Assembly: GCF_003971255.1 (NCBI RefSeq)
Contig: NZ_CP034660.1
Span: 3,658,001-3,722,000, forward strand
Source: Colwellia sp. Arc7-635
Lineage (GTDB): Bacteria > Pseudomonadota > Gammaproteobacteria > Enterobacterales > Alteromonadaceae
DNA: 64,000 nucleotides
Direction of reading: 5' to 3'
A model generated the notes under the pieces. That model ran no database searches, was not told the origin of the DNA, and saw only the letters and a program-made list of their open reading frames with translations. A program made the position numbers and the translations under genes. Positions 55,832-64,000 of this stretch are shown here, piece by piece (within the stretch, counting starts at the first letter, position 1; each line of letters opens with the position of its first letter).

Positions 55832-56542
55832 ATGAATAAAACTATGATCGCAATCGCAGCAAGCTGTTTATTAGCTGTATGCACACAATCAACTGCAGCG
55901 GTAACATCGACAGTAAATCTAGCTTCTGATTATACCTTTAATGGTGTTAGCCAAACGAGCAACGATCCAGCACTACAAGTAAGTCTTGATTATGCTGCCG
56001 ATAGTGGTTTTTATGCTGGTACTTGGGCGTCAAACGTAGATTTTGGTGGCGGTGACGACACAAGCACTGAATGGGATGCTTACCTTGGTCAATATTTTCA
56101 ATTAAATGAAGAAATTGGTTTAGATGCTGGTATCGCTTATTACACTTACCATGGTGACTCTGCGTCAGATACTTACAACTATCCTGAAGCTTACACTAAG
56201 TTCAGCTATAGCTCTGATTTGGGTGCAACTGAATTAAACTTTTGGTACAGCTGGGACTATTTCGGATTAGACGTTGATCACTATATCGCCATGGTTGCTC
56301 ATACCTTCGAAGTAGCTGAAGGCCATAGCGTTAGAGTTAGTTTTGACCGTTCTATGTCAGAAGATGAAAACAAATGGTATTGGGGTGAAGAAGGTAACGA
56401 TGCTTACAACCATTATCGCGTTGAGTATATGACAAGTTGGAAAGGCTTTGATTTCGATCTTGCCCTTGAAGACACTAATATGGATATCCGCACTGCAGAT
56501 ACTCGTGTTGTTTTATCAGTATCACGTACATTCAGCTTATAA
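55832..56542 (+). CDS. TorF-family (Gcw_chp) putative outer-membrane porin
   Basis: This 236-residue protein has a signal peptide (MNKTMIAIAASCLLAVCTQSTAA) and a repeating amphipathic beta pattern typical of small barrels. STVNLASDYTFNGVSQTSNDPALQVSLDYA is the usual N-terminal block of this family, and SVSRTFSL ends with the aromatic C-terminus of outer-membrane proteins. It is probably a channel or a scaffold. Following the choline transporter by 46 bases, it may let substrate cross the outer membrane, but this is inference. A terminator follows. Confidence 0.88.
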   Translation: MNKTMIAIAASCLLAVCTQSTAAVTSTVNLASDYTFNGVSQTSNDPALQVSLDYAADSGFYAGTWASNVDFGGGDDTSTEWDAYLGQYFQLNEEIGLDAGIAYYTYHGDSASDTYNYPEAYTKFSYSSDLGATELNFWYSWDYFGLDVDHYIAMVAHTFEVAEGHSVRVSFDRSMSEDENKWYWGEEGNDAYNHYRVEYMTSWKGFDFDLALEDTNMDIRTADTRVVLSVSRTFSL

Positions 56543-56599
56543 TACTGAATAGTTTATGATTTAAAGTCATTTGATATGGTTTTAAATAGCATGACGTTT

Positions 56600-56637
56600 T
56601 AATAGCCTCTATATTTTTATAGGGGCTATTTTATTTC
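56600..56637 (+). terminator. Terminator after the porin gene
   Basis: AATAGCC.CTAT pairs with ATAG.GGCTATT across an A/T loop and is followed by TTATTTCT, about 60 bases after the stop codon. Confidence 0.75.
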
Positions 56638-56824
56638 TATCGATTAAAAGTTTCACGGCTTTGCTGGTGTTTGTTGTTACCCCCTTCAATTTCCTTTGTA
56701 TTGAAAAACAGTTAACCCATATAAAATTTGCTTAATACTTTAAGCTACCGCCCTATCCCTGTATTATTGCGCCATAAAATTTCAATCACTGTTGAAAAAC
56801 ATTCCGTTAGAATAAAGAGCGATC

Positions 56825-58147
56825 ATGACTAAACCACAAAAACCGAACAGTAACGCAATGCTCAAAAGAGCTCACAACAATATGCCGCTAGGCGTAGCTG
56901 ACAGCTACCGATATTGGGGTGAAGAAAACACAGTATTTTTAAGCAGCATGAAAGGTTGTACGATTACTGACTGTGACGAGCAAACGTTTATCGACTTCCG
57001 TTTAGCCTACGGGCCTATAATCTTAGGTTATCGTGATGAGCGTGTTGATAATGCCGTGATAGATGCCATTACTAATGTTGGTACAATCTCGGGTTTTTCT
57101 ACTGGTCTTGATTCTGATGTAGTTGAACTAGTGAAGTCGCTTTGTCCTAATATCGACAAAATGCGTTTTGCTAACTCGGGTACAGAAGCTGTTATTGGCG
57201 CCGTTCGTACCGCTCGTGGCTTTACTCAACGAAATAAAATAGTGGTTGTTGAAGGCGGTTTTCATGGTTTACATGATGAAGTGATGTGGAAGTCTGATGT
57301 TGACAATTGGGATGGCGACACTGAAAACTCACCGGCTATTATCCCGTTTGGCGCAGGTATTCCACAAAGCACTCGTGAACACCAAGTTAGTGTGCCATTA
57401 AATGACTTTGCCGCTATCGACGCGGTATTTGCAGAACATGGTAATGATATTGCGGCTATATTAATTGAACCAATTATGGGTAACTGTGGTTCAATCGCTT
57501 CAACACAAGCCTATATGGAAAAACTACGTCAGGTTTGTGATGCTAACGGATCATTGCTAATTATGGACGAAGTTAAAACAGGCTTTCGTGTTGCTAAAGG
57601 TGGCGCACAAGAGTTATACGGTATTTATGCCGACTTAACCACTTATGCCAAGGCTATTGGTAACGGTTATCCTGTAGCCGCTTTTGGTGGTAAAGCTAAA
57701 GTAATGGACGCTATCTCTTTTGCTGCAAACGGTGTTACTCATGGCGGTACTTATACGGCGAACATGGTGGCGTTAAGTGCTGCAAAAGCGACATTAACAG
57801 TATTAAGTGAAACCGACGCATTAGCGACAATTGCTGAAGTAGGTCAAAAAATTCAAGCAATACTTTCTCGTGTCTTTACAAAGTTTGGCATTGAGCATTG
57901 CTTTGCTGGTCCAGATGCTATGTTTGGCGTGCATTTTGGTAGCGAAGTACCGCAAAACTATCGTGATTGGAAACAAACTAATAGCGACCTTTACACTCAA
58001 TTTGCGCTTAACTTAATCGACAACGGATTAATGCTAGAACCTGATTCAAGAGAACCGTGGTTTATCTGTGAAGCACATCAAACACTTGATTTTGCATGGC
58101 TAGAACAAGTGGCTGAAAAATCAATGGCTGCAGCGATTCACGCTTAA
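56825..58147 (+). CDS. Class III aminotransferase, GSA-aminomutase-like
   Basis: This 440-residue PLP enzyme has the class III motifs: RFANSGTEAVIGAVRTARGFT (about 117-137), VVEGGFHGLHDEVMW, the Asp-binding IMDEVKTGFR (about 248-257) and the PLP lysine in TTYAKAIGNGYPVAAFGG (about 277-294). It resembles glutamate-1-semialdehyde aminomutase (HemL) relatives but sits next to choline genes, so its substrate is probably not glutamate semialdehyde. A role with amino or quaternary compounds is inference. It has its own promoter region behind the porin terminator. Confidence 0.85.
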   Translation: MTKPQKPNSNAMLKRAHNNMPLGVADSYRYWGEENTVFLSSMKGCTITDCDEQTFIDFRLAYGPIILGYRDERVDNAVIDAITNVGTISGFSTGLDSDVVELVKSLCPNIDKMRFANSGTEAVIGAVRTARGFTQRNKIVVVEGGFHGLHDEVMWKSDVDNWDGDTENSPAIIPFGAGIPQSTREHQVSVPLNDFAAIDAVFAEHGNDIAAILIEPIMGNCGSIASTQAYMEKLRQVCDANGSLLIMDEVKTGFRVAKGGAQELYGIYADLTTYAKAIGNGYPVAAFGGKAKVMDAISFAANGVTHGGTYTANMVALSAAKATLTVLSETDALATIAEVGQKIQAILSRVFTKFGIEHCFAGPDAMFGVHFGSEVPQNYRDWKQTNSDLYTQFALNLIDNGLMLEPDSREPWFICEAHQTLDFAWLEQVAEKSMAAAIHA

Positions 58148-58747
58148 AATTATTTATTCAATATTTTTAAGCGTGAAGTAATAACCAAGTTAAGGCAAAG
58201 TAAGAGCGCTTTGACTTAACTTGGTTTGAATTAACACTAAGTAACCCGAAGTAACCAAGCATTACTCTATTAAAGTAAAATATCAGCAACAAAGACCACT
58301 ACATTCCTCTGAATAACAGCTTAAAATAATAGTGCTCACGCTCGATAGCTAAGTAGCCATAACTAAGTAAGCATAAACGTTATGCTGACATGCCTATCAC
58401 ATTACAGATTTGTGACTAACGAATACCCTCTGATATTACAGATTTGCCTTAAGGCGTAACTATTAATACCTTTGCTTTAGCTTTAATTTTTTCTATCGGG
58501 TAAGCAGCGAATAACACCCCCTCATTAATATGGCACATGTGAATTGATGTTAAGGCTCATGGTTGTTTTTAATTTTAAATTTCGGCCTAAAAAAACAGCC
58601 TAAATTACACCTATAAACCACGTTGCCAATCACGGTTTAAGTTACATTTAAATTATTTTCACCGATAAAATTTTAAATTAAAACATTGTGTTAATTATTT
58701 TTTCTCTCTATATTAACTTAATTTTTACAAATAAAGACAAGGAAGTA
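58148..58747. other. Intergenic region before the PilZ gene
   Basis: About 600 bases with no gene. The phrase ATTACAGATTTG occurs twice (about 58401 and 58433). Beyond this nothing is seen; the PilZ promoter should lie near the right end. Confidence 0.4.
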
Positions 58748-59443
58748 ATGTCAGTATTAGCCTCCCTAGCCTCACCGACGGCCCCTAAAGTAAATCTATT
58801 CAAATTACATCCTGGGAAAAGCATTGATATAGAAATTAACCATCCTGTTAAGGTACGTCTTAAGCTGCCCTTAATTGGTTATGAGCTAGGTAAGTACATT
58901 ATTTTGAAGTCTCCGGTTACCAATAAAAGCACGTCGTACCAAGATGTTCTCGTTGAAGGTAATGTGGTTATTGCTCGGTATATTTTGGAAGGTAAACATG
59001 GTGAGTGCTTTGCTTTTCGCTCAACAATAAAGCATATCACTCAATATCCAGAAAGCTTTTTAATTTTAAATTACCCTATAAAGATAGAAAGCCGTCAACT
59101 ACGTTTACAACAGCGTATTGTCACTCATTTACCGGCATCAGTTGTAGTTGATGCCAATAAAGAAGACCTCCAAGCAATTCGTCTCAATGGCATCATTACT
59201 GATATTTCTACCAAAGGCTGTGGCTTTTTATTTAAAGCTTACAATTCAGAAGTTACCGTTAAGAAGCGTGATATTTTTGTCAGTGTGCAGCACCCAAGTA
59301 CAGGCGAGATTAAAATTCCGGCACGAATTTGTAACAGCAGAAATGATCAAGGTAATGTCAGTGTTGGTATACAATTTTTTGATGGTGATAAACAAGTGAG
59401 TAATTTACTTGAGCATTTATTTATTAATGAAAGTTTATTATAA
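58748..59443 (+). CDS. PilZ-domain protein (YcgR-like)
   Basis: This 231-residue protein has a YcgR-N-like first half (residues about 10-115, GKSIDIEINHPVKVRLKLPLIG) and a C-terminal PilZ domain. The c-di-GMP switch residues are present: LRLQQRIVTHLPASV with the R-x3-R-like pair (about 113-118) and the D-x-S-x-x-G motif in ITDISTKGCGF (about 145-155). It probably couples c-di-GMP to motility or matrix production, including curli, in the cytoplasm. The start at 58748 follows AAGGAAG closely; a TTG at 58688 would add 20 residues. Confidence 0.85.
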   Translation: MSVLASLASPTAPKVNLFKLHPGKSIDIEINHPVKVRLKLPLIGYELGKYIILKSPVTNKSTSYQDVLVEGNVVIARYILEGKHGECFAFRSTIKHITQYPESFLILNYPIKIESRQLRLQQRIVTHLPASVVVDANKEDLQAIRLNGIITDISTKGCGFLFKAYNSEVTVKKRDIFVSVQHPSTGEIKIPARICNSRNDQGNVSVGIQFFDGDKQVSNLLEHLFINESLL

Positions 59444-59666
59444 AATGCAAACACCTTTCTGCTTTTAACAGTTTATACCCGCTCCCTTTCAACTTACCCA
59501 ATCCCGCATCTTCAAGTGGCTTGGGTATGCAATCCGCTTGAAAGCGAGTGGTTAAGCGCAATAAAGAAGCGATATGAGCCAAATCCTGCATTCAACAGTC
59601 GACTATTTAGCATTTTACGTTATACTGCCGCGCTAAAACCAAGTATTTAATTAGCGGAGTTTCATC

Positions 59667-59999
59667 ATGCACGATCTGTATTACAAAGGCCGTATCCACA
59701 CCAGAGTAAACCATGTAAAAACAGGTTATAACACTAAGCGCGCCGTTAAGCTTGGCACTGAAAAGCATCCTTTAACTTTAATAGTACAAAGCGATGAAAG
59801 AAAATTAGCCGTAGCAGCATTGGTTGCCGACAACGAACTATTTGCTGATATCAGTGTAGATAGCGCAGTCGAAGAAGACATCAACGAGCTTAGCGCTATT
59901 TTGAACAAGCCGGTAACGACTACGTTTGATAAAACGCCAAGCCGTAATGATCCTTGTTCATGTGGTAGTGGCAAAAAATACAAGAAGTGTTGTGGCTAA
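59667..59999 (+). CDS. SEC-C metal-binding motif protein (PBPRA1643-like)
   Basis: This 110-residue protein has a C-terminal SEC-C motif ([18 protein letters not shown]) that binds zinc with three cysteines, as in the SecA tail. The N-terminus ([35 protein letters not shown]) matches small gammaproteobacterial proteins named after PBPRA1643, from memory. Function is unknown. ATTAGCGGAG precedes the ATG. A clear terminator follows. Confidence 0.85.
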   Translation: MHDLYYKGRIHTRVNHVKTGYNTKRAVKLGTEKHPLTLIVQSDERKLAVAALVADNELFADISVDSAVEEDINELSAILNKPVTTTFDKTPSRNDPCSCGSGKKYKKCCG

Positions 60000-60032
60000 T
60001 TAGTCAGCAACGACTTAGCTTATTTAGCACAT

Positions 60033-60059
60033 AAAAAAGACGCCTTAAGCGTCTTTTTT
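60033..60059 (+). terminator. Terminator after the SEC-C gene
   Basis: AAAAAAGACGC - cttaa - GCGTCTTTTTT is a classic rho-independent hairpin 35 bases after the stop codon. Confidence 0.88.
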
Positions 60060-60196
60060 AGTTTCTGACTGGCCTTGTATCTCAACACTCAGCGGTATAT
60101 CAACACTGATCTATATCTCAACACTCATTTATAGCTCAAATGTAAGCGCTCGAAAGTAAAAAAGGCATCAGGCTAGCTAATTTACGAATAAACTCA

Positions 60197-61843
60197 TTAA
60201 CTAATTTTGAAATAGGCAACCTGCGCTTTTAAATTCGCAGCAAGCGCTTCTAAACTATGGGCAACATCATTATTTTTCTCTAGTGAGCTAGTCGAAGAAT
60301 CAGCCATATCAGCAACACTTTTCATGCCTTCGTATAATTCGTCAATGGCAATAATTTGCTCTTTCGATGCATCGACAACTTGGCGAACATTAAGCAATGA
60401 GTCGTTAGCTTGGCTTTCGATTGCTTTTAATAACTCTGATGACTCAACACCTAACGCTAAACCTTTCTCAATTTTAGGTACTGTAGACTCCATTGCCGTT
60501 ACAGAATCAGATGTTTCTTGGGTGATCTCTGTTAGCATCGCCTCAATTTCTGCAGTCGCTGAGCCGGTATTTTGCGCTAAAGTTCTGACCTCATCAGCAA
60601 CAACAGCGAAGCCTCGACCTGACTCCCCTGCTCTTGCAGCTTCAATAGCCGCATTTAATGCGAGTAAGTTAGTTTGATCGGATATACCGCTGATAACCGA
60701 AATAATACCGCTAATATCTTTTGTTCGTTGCTCAAGCTTGTGCAATTTTTCTAACGCAATATTAACGGTGATCAGTACTTTATCAATTTCTGCAGCCGTC
60801 GCATTAACAGACTGACTACCTGAAGTACAAGAGCTGAGGGTTTGAGACGAGTTTTGCTCAGTTTGTACCAATAGCTCTGATACCGTATAAGTTTTATCAC
60901 GCATATCATCTAGATTTACTGTCGCTAATGCCGTGTATTCACGCTGCTGCTGCACTAACGCAAGTACGTCAGCAGAGCCGGTAGATACAACATCGATTTG
61001 GCCATTAATTTCATTAGATACGTTAACAATATTTACCACAGTGGCACTGAGCTGTTTCTGTGTTTTCTTTAAAGAAAACAAAACGCTATCTTCATGATGC
61101 GCTTCAATGTGCTGTGTTAAATCTCCTTCAGCAACCTTTGATAACATACACGCGACGTCACGAGGCTCACCATCAAGTGATTTTTTTAAGCCGCTAGTGA
61201 TCTTATGAACAATAAAGCCACTGATTAAAAAGGCAATTCCCGTCAATGCCAACATAACACCTTGGAAATCTGCAGCGGTTTCTCTGACAACTGTAGTTGC
61301 TTTCTGGTTTTCAACTTCTTGATAATCTATGAATTTATTGATAGCAGCCAACCACTCAACAAATGCCGGTCTAACCGATGTTAGCAACAACAGTTCAGCT
61401 TGTTCTTTATTACCTTGCACAACTTCGCTAATCACTTGCTTAACCAAAGGCATCGTTTTACTTTCTACCTTTTTGATTGCATTAAGAATATTTTCTTCGT
61501 TGAAAGCGCTGCCTGTCATCACTAATTTATCAAGTGGTATGCGTGATTCGTCGTAAAAAGAAGCTAAATTATTAATATCTTTTAGCGTTTTTTGTAATTC
61601 ATAATTATCACGAACTAACACAACATCACGTATCGCAATGGCTCTGTCATGGACACTACCACGAAAATTTATCGCATAGCGTTGCTTCACCGAGTTCATA
61701 TCGGTGATCACCGACATTGATTTATCAATAGTATTTACACTGTTAATACCAACAACAGTGATGACTATCATCATTATAATCACGGCACCAAAACCAACTA
61801 ACAAACGAGCTTGTACCGAAGCGCGCGTAAAGAATTCAAACAT
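60197..61843 (-). CDS. Methyl-accepting chemotaxis protein with 4-helix-bundle sensor and HAMP
   Basis: This 548-residue chemoreceptor has an N-terminal membrane helix (about 12-32), a periplasmic four-helix-type domain (about 33-190), a second membrane helix (about 193-210, [18 protein letters not shown]), a HAMP domain (about 212-265) and a long cytoplasmic hairpin. The conserved tip is [19 protein letters not shown] (about 390-410), followed by [17 protein letters not shown]. It should signal through CheA and CheW. No such partner is in the window. The ligand cannot be predicted from sequence. Confidence 0.93.
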   Translation of the reverse strand: MFEFFTRASVQARLLVGFGAVIIMMIVITVVGINSVNTIDKSMSVITDMNSVKQRYAINFRGSVHDRAIAIRDVVLVRDNYELQKTLKDINNLASFYDESRIPLDKLVMTGSAFNEENILNAIKKVESKTMPLVKQVISEVVQGNKEQAELLLLTSVRPAFVEWLAAINKFIDYQEVENQKATTVVRETAADFQGVMLALTGIAFLISGFIVHKITSGLKKSLDGEPRDVACMLSKVAEGDLTQHIEAHHEDSVLFSLKKTQKQLSATVVNIVNVSNEINGQIDVVSTGSADVLALVQQQREYTALATVNLDDMRDKTYTVSELLVQTEQNSSQTLSSCTSGSQSVNATAAEIDKVLITVNIALEKLHKLEQRTKDISGIISVISGISDQTNLLALNAAIEAARAGESGRGFAVVADEVRTLAQNTGSATAEIEAMLTEITQETSDSVTAMESTVPKIEKGLALGVESSELLKAIESQANDSLLNVRQVVDASKEQIIAIDELYEGMKSVADMADSSTSSLEKNNDVAHSLEALAANLKAQVAYFKIS

Positions 61844-62335
61844 AAAATAATCAGCCCATAAAACAATAAGATATTAATTTGTTTAATATTAGCATATATA
61901 AATCCACTGATAGAAAACATCTTAATGACAACATTTCAGTAGTAGAGCGTATTTATAGTTATCAAATTTCATTACGCTTATATCAAAAAATAAGTACTAA
62001 TAACTAACTGCTAATAATCAAATAATACTAATTTCAATAAATACCCTACTTTCCTAAAGCGTTCGGATTACTCAATAAAATATTCTTTAGCTCTTACAAG
62101 ATCAAATCATAATTTATGAATATAGTGCGCTCATGCATTACTTAGGAACCATCATATGAGGATCATCAAACACTTGGACTTAAGAGTTTGATCGTTTTTA
62201 TTGTTAGTTGATGTGATTGGTAGAAGAGGTTGATTAGATATAAAACAAGTGTCTGATAATGTTAGGGTCAGCTCGAGGCAGCATTGCTCGGTTTAACTTT
62301 TGTCGCAATAATGTAGCGAGAATATAGCGACAACT
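61844..62335. other. Intergenic region between chemoreceptor and VOC genes
   Basis: About 490 bases, AT-rich, with no convincing gene. It should contain the chemoreceptor promoter on the minus strand. Confidence 0.4.
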
Positions 62336-62369
62336 AAAAATGGCTAAGTGATCATCACTTAGCCATTTT
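62336..62369 (-). terminator. Terminator of the VOC gene
   Basis: AAAATGGCTAAGTGA pairs with TCACTTAGCCATTTT across a 3-base loop, about 40 bases beyond the stop codon of the minus-strand gene. Confidence 0.85.
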
Positions 62370-62408
62370 CATAGTACTTTAGCTTTTAAAGCCAGTATTG
62401 TTCGCGAT

Positions 62409-62789
62409 TTAAGTTACACGGTGCAAAACACAAATTTTATTGTCTGAAGGGTCACGTAAATAGGCAAGATAAATTTGACCAATGCTGCCCTCTCTCACAC
62501 CAGGACCATCTTCACAAGCTGTGCCGCCATTAGCAACGCCGGCAGCATGCCATTTATCCGCTTGTGCTGTTGATGTTGCTGAAAAACCAATAGTGCTACC
62601 ATTGCCATTACAGGCTAACTCACCATTAATTGGTTTAGTAATAGCAAAAACACCGTTTTCAGTAAAATAGAAACACCGTCCTTTGTCGTCCATTACCCCT
62701 GGTTTGTGACCAAGTTCACCTAAAATAGCATCGTAAAACACTTTAGACGTTTCCACGTCATTTGCACCGATCATGATATGACTAAACAT
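62409..62789 (-). CDS. VOC-family (glyoxalase-like) protein
   Basis: This 126-residue protein has the vicinal oxygen chelate fold pattern: MFSHIMIGANDVETSKVFYDAILGELGH at the N-terminus and GSIGQIYLAYLRDPSDNKICVLHRV at the C-terminus. Such small proteins include glyoxalases, dioxygenases and antibiotic resistance proteins; which one is not clear. The metal ligands (an N-terminal His and a C-terminal acid) are only partly visible, so it may be non-catalytic. Stand-alone gene. Confidence 0.82.
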   Translation of the reverse strand: MFSHIMIGANDVETSKVFYDAILGELGHKPGVMDDKGRCFYFTENGVFAITKPINGELACNGNGSTIGFSATSTAQADKWHAAGVANGGTACEDGPGVREGSIGQIYLAYLRDPSDNKICVLHRVT

Positions 62790-63280
62790 TTGTTATTCCT
62801 TTTTAATTAAGAATGTTATCGAAAAATTATCTAAGTTACCGAACAAGCTAATCATACCAATTGATTAATACATCTCCTCATCAGCTAGAAAGAGTGCCGT
62901 TATAGCCAACATTGATAGTGCTAGTTTACCCTTTTCGAAATCAATAACATGACGTTAAAAGCGAGTTTGCACCTAAGCTTTTACTCTTATCACGCTCATA
63001 TTAAGCTCAGGTTACGCTCAACATTGCTGTATTAATGTGGCGGATTCTTAATTGCTATTGGTATTTTTATTTGTATTTCTAACAAAAGAACGGTCATTAG
63101 CATGCACGAGAACTAGCTCATAAGGCAATATAATTTTTATGACATTAAGTTGACGATTATAGCGCTAGGCACAAGCTAAATTTAATCAAACTTAGTCAAT
63201 TCCAGTAGATTCAGCCTGAAATTTGATCTAATCGAATTTTTAATTGAACTATTTCATAAAATTGCAACATAAGGATTGCA
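62790..63280. other. Intergenic region upstream of the TonB receptor gene
   Basis: About 490 bases with no gene. The promoter of the receptor should lie in the right end, near the possible Fur site. Confidence 0.4.
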
Positions 63281-63306
63281 AATAACAATCACTCTCATTA
63301 TCATTA
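63281..63306 (+). promoter_or_regulatory. Possible Fur box before the TonB-dependent receptor
   Basis: The sequence AATAACAATCACTCTCATTA followed by TCATTA contains several overlapping parts of the Fur 7-1-7 motif (TGATAAT/ATTATCA). It lies 60 bases before the receptor start and would make the gene iron-repressed. Match is partial. Confidence 0.5.
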
Positions 63307-63366
63307 CCTCGAAATTAATGCTCATCGCATTTCTCAACTAGATTCGTTGATAATTTGGAGATTAAC

Positions 63367-64000
63367 ATGAAGTACTCACCGCTGTTTTTGGCAATTTCTA
63401 TGACTGTGCCATTCGCCCATGCTGACAGCAATTCAATTGAAGTCATTGAAGTTACAGGAAGTTATTTTAATGACTACAAGGTTGATGAAGCCAAGGGAGC
63501 GATGCGTACTGATGCTTCGCTGCTTGAGACTGCTCAATCAGTTACCGTTATTCCAAGAACAATTGTTGAAGAACAGTTAGCTACAACGTTAGGTGAAGTA
63601 CTAACTAATGACGCCAGCCTTTCAGCAGGTTCAAAACAACGTAACCGTGAAGTTTTTAACTTACGAGGTTTTGAATTAAGTTCATCTACCGGTTACTTAC
63701 GCGACGGACATCAACATTGGTCGCACTACCAACAACCAATTGAAACCTTAGAAGCGGTTGAAGTCATTAAAGGACCTTCGAGCATTTTGTATGGTCAATC
63801 TGGACCTGGTGGCTTAGTAAACATGGTGACTAAAAAGCCAACCGCTAGAAACTTGTTCACTATTGGCGCTGACACAGACCAAGAAGGCTCAACTCGCTTT
63901 ACTTTGGACGCTGGTGGCGCACTAAATGATGAAGAGTCATTAAGATATCGTGCGAATCTAGTTAAACAAGATGTTACTTATCAACGCGAATATCAAAATG
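63367..64000 (+). CDS. TonB-dependent siderophore receptor, N-terminal part (cut by window edge)
   Basis: The open frame starts MKYSPLFLAISMTVPFAHA and runs off the right edge after 211 residues. A signal peptide is followed by a TonB-box-like segment (SIEVIEVTGSYF) and a plug domain (VTVIPRTIVEEQLATTLGEVL, then LETLEAVEVIKGPSSILYGQSGPGGLVNMVTKKP, about residues 110-165). This is the FhuA/FpvA-type siderophore receptor plug. The full protein should have about 700 residues. It imports ferric siderophore across the outer membrane with TonB energy. Confidence 0.92.
   Translation, partial: MKYSPLFLAISMTVPFAHADSNSIEVIEVTGSYFNDYKVDEAKGAMRTDASLLETAQSVTVIPRTIVEEQLATTLGEVLTNDASLSAGSKQRNREVFNLRGFELSSSTGYLRDGHQHWSHYQQPIETLEAVEVIKGPSSILYGQSGPGGLVNMVTKKPTARNLFTIGADTDQEGSTRFTLDAGGALNDEESLRYRANLVKQDVTYQREYQN

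Overview
The window looks like chromosome of a psychrophilic or marine gammaproteobacterium of the Colwelliaceae/Alteromonadales (Colwellia- or Thalassotalea-like). This is inferred from AT-rich DNA, the core order grpE/dnaK/dnaJ - nadK - recN - bamE - rnfH/ratA - smpB - ssrA, a tmRNA tag reading ANDETFALAA, and genes for curli, a choline-to-betaine pathway, PEP-CTERM export and chemotaxis. No database search was possible; family names come from recognised motifs.

Layout. 0-0.5 kb: the start of an EF-P hydroxylase gene (epmC), cut by the window edge. 0.8-4.8 kb: a curli locus, with csgD facing csgG-csgF-csgE and one very large curlin gene of about 18 repeats. 5.5-12.5 kb: a secreted subtilisin-like protease with P and PKD domains, an SPFH protein, NhaA, an Lrp-type regulator and an exported protein of unknown role. 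12.9-22.6 kb: the heat-shock chaperones with recognisable sigma-32 promoters, then NAD kinase, RecN (its LexA box lies inside the nadK terminator hairpin), BamE, RnfH, RatA and SmpB.

22.7-41.0 kb: a genomic island of about 18 kb in the 3' end of ssrA, bounded by a 16-bp duplication of the tmRNA end. It carries a P4-type integrase, an unrecognised gene starting right after it, two AlpA-like regulators, a YagK/YfjJ (inovirus Gp2-like) protein next to an iteron-like repeat cluster, and a defence cargo. The cargo is a type I restriction-modification operon (hsdM, hsdS, a PD-(D/E)XK-like protein, an unknown 442-aa protein, hsdR, a JAB-like protein, a YgjP-type metallopeptidase) with a divergent pair of tiny genes inside it. 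It is followed by a retron-like unit: a structured non-coding region, a reverse transcriptase and an OLD-like ATPase with a TOPRIM-like tail. The retron-like unit is the strongest candidate for an interesting, possibly undescribed system.

41.0-49.0 kb: a loosely packed, variable stretch with a metzincin protease, an exported protein, a chemoreceptor, a PEP-CTERM protein, a decayed gene and three copies of a degenerate ~180-bp intergenic repeat. 49.1-50.2 kb: a yqjD-yqjE-yqjK-like operon. 50.5-58.1 kb: choline/betaine genes betI-betB-betA, with a perfect 20-bp operator palindrome in front, then a short divergent BCCT-like transporter, a small porin and a class III aminotransferase. 58.7-64 kb: a PilZ protein, a SEC-C protein, a second chemoreceptor, a VOC protein and the start of a TonB-dependent siderophore receptor behind a possible Fur site.
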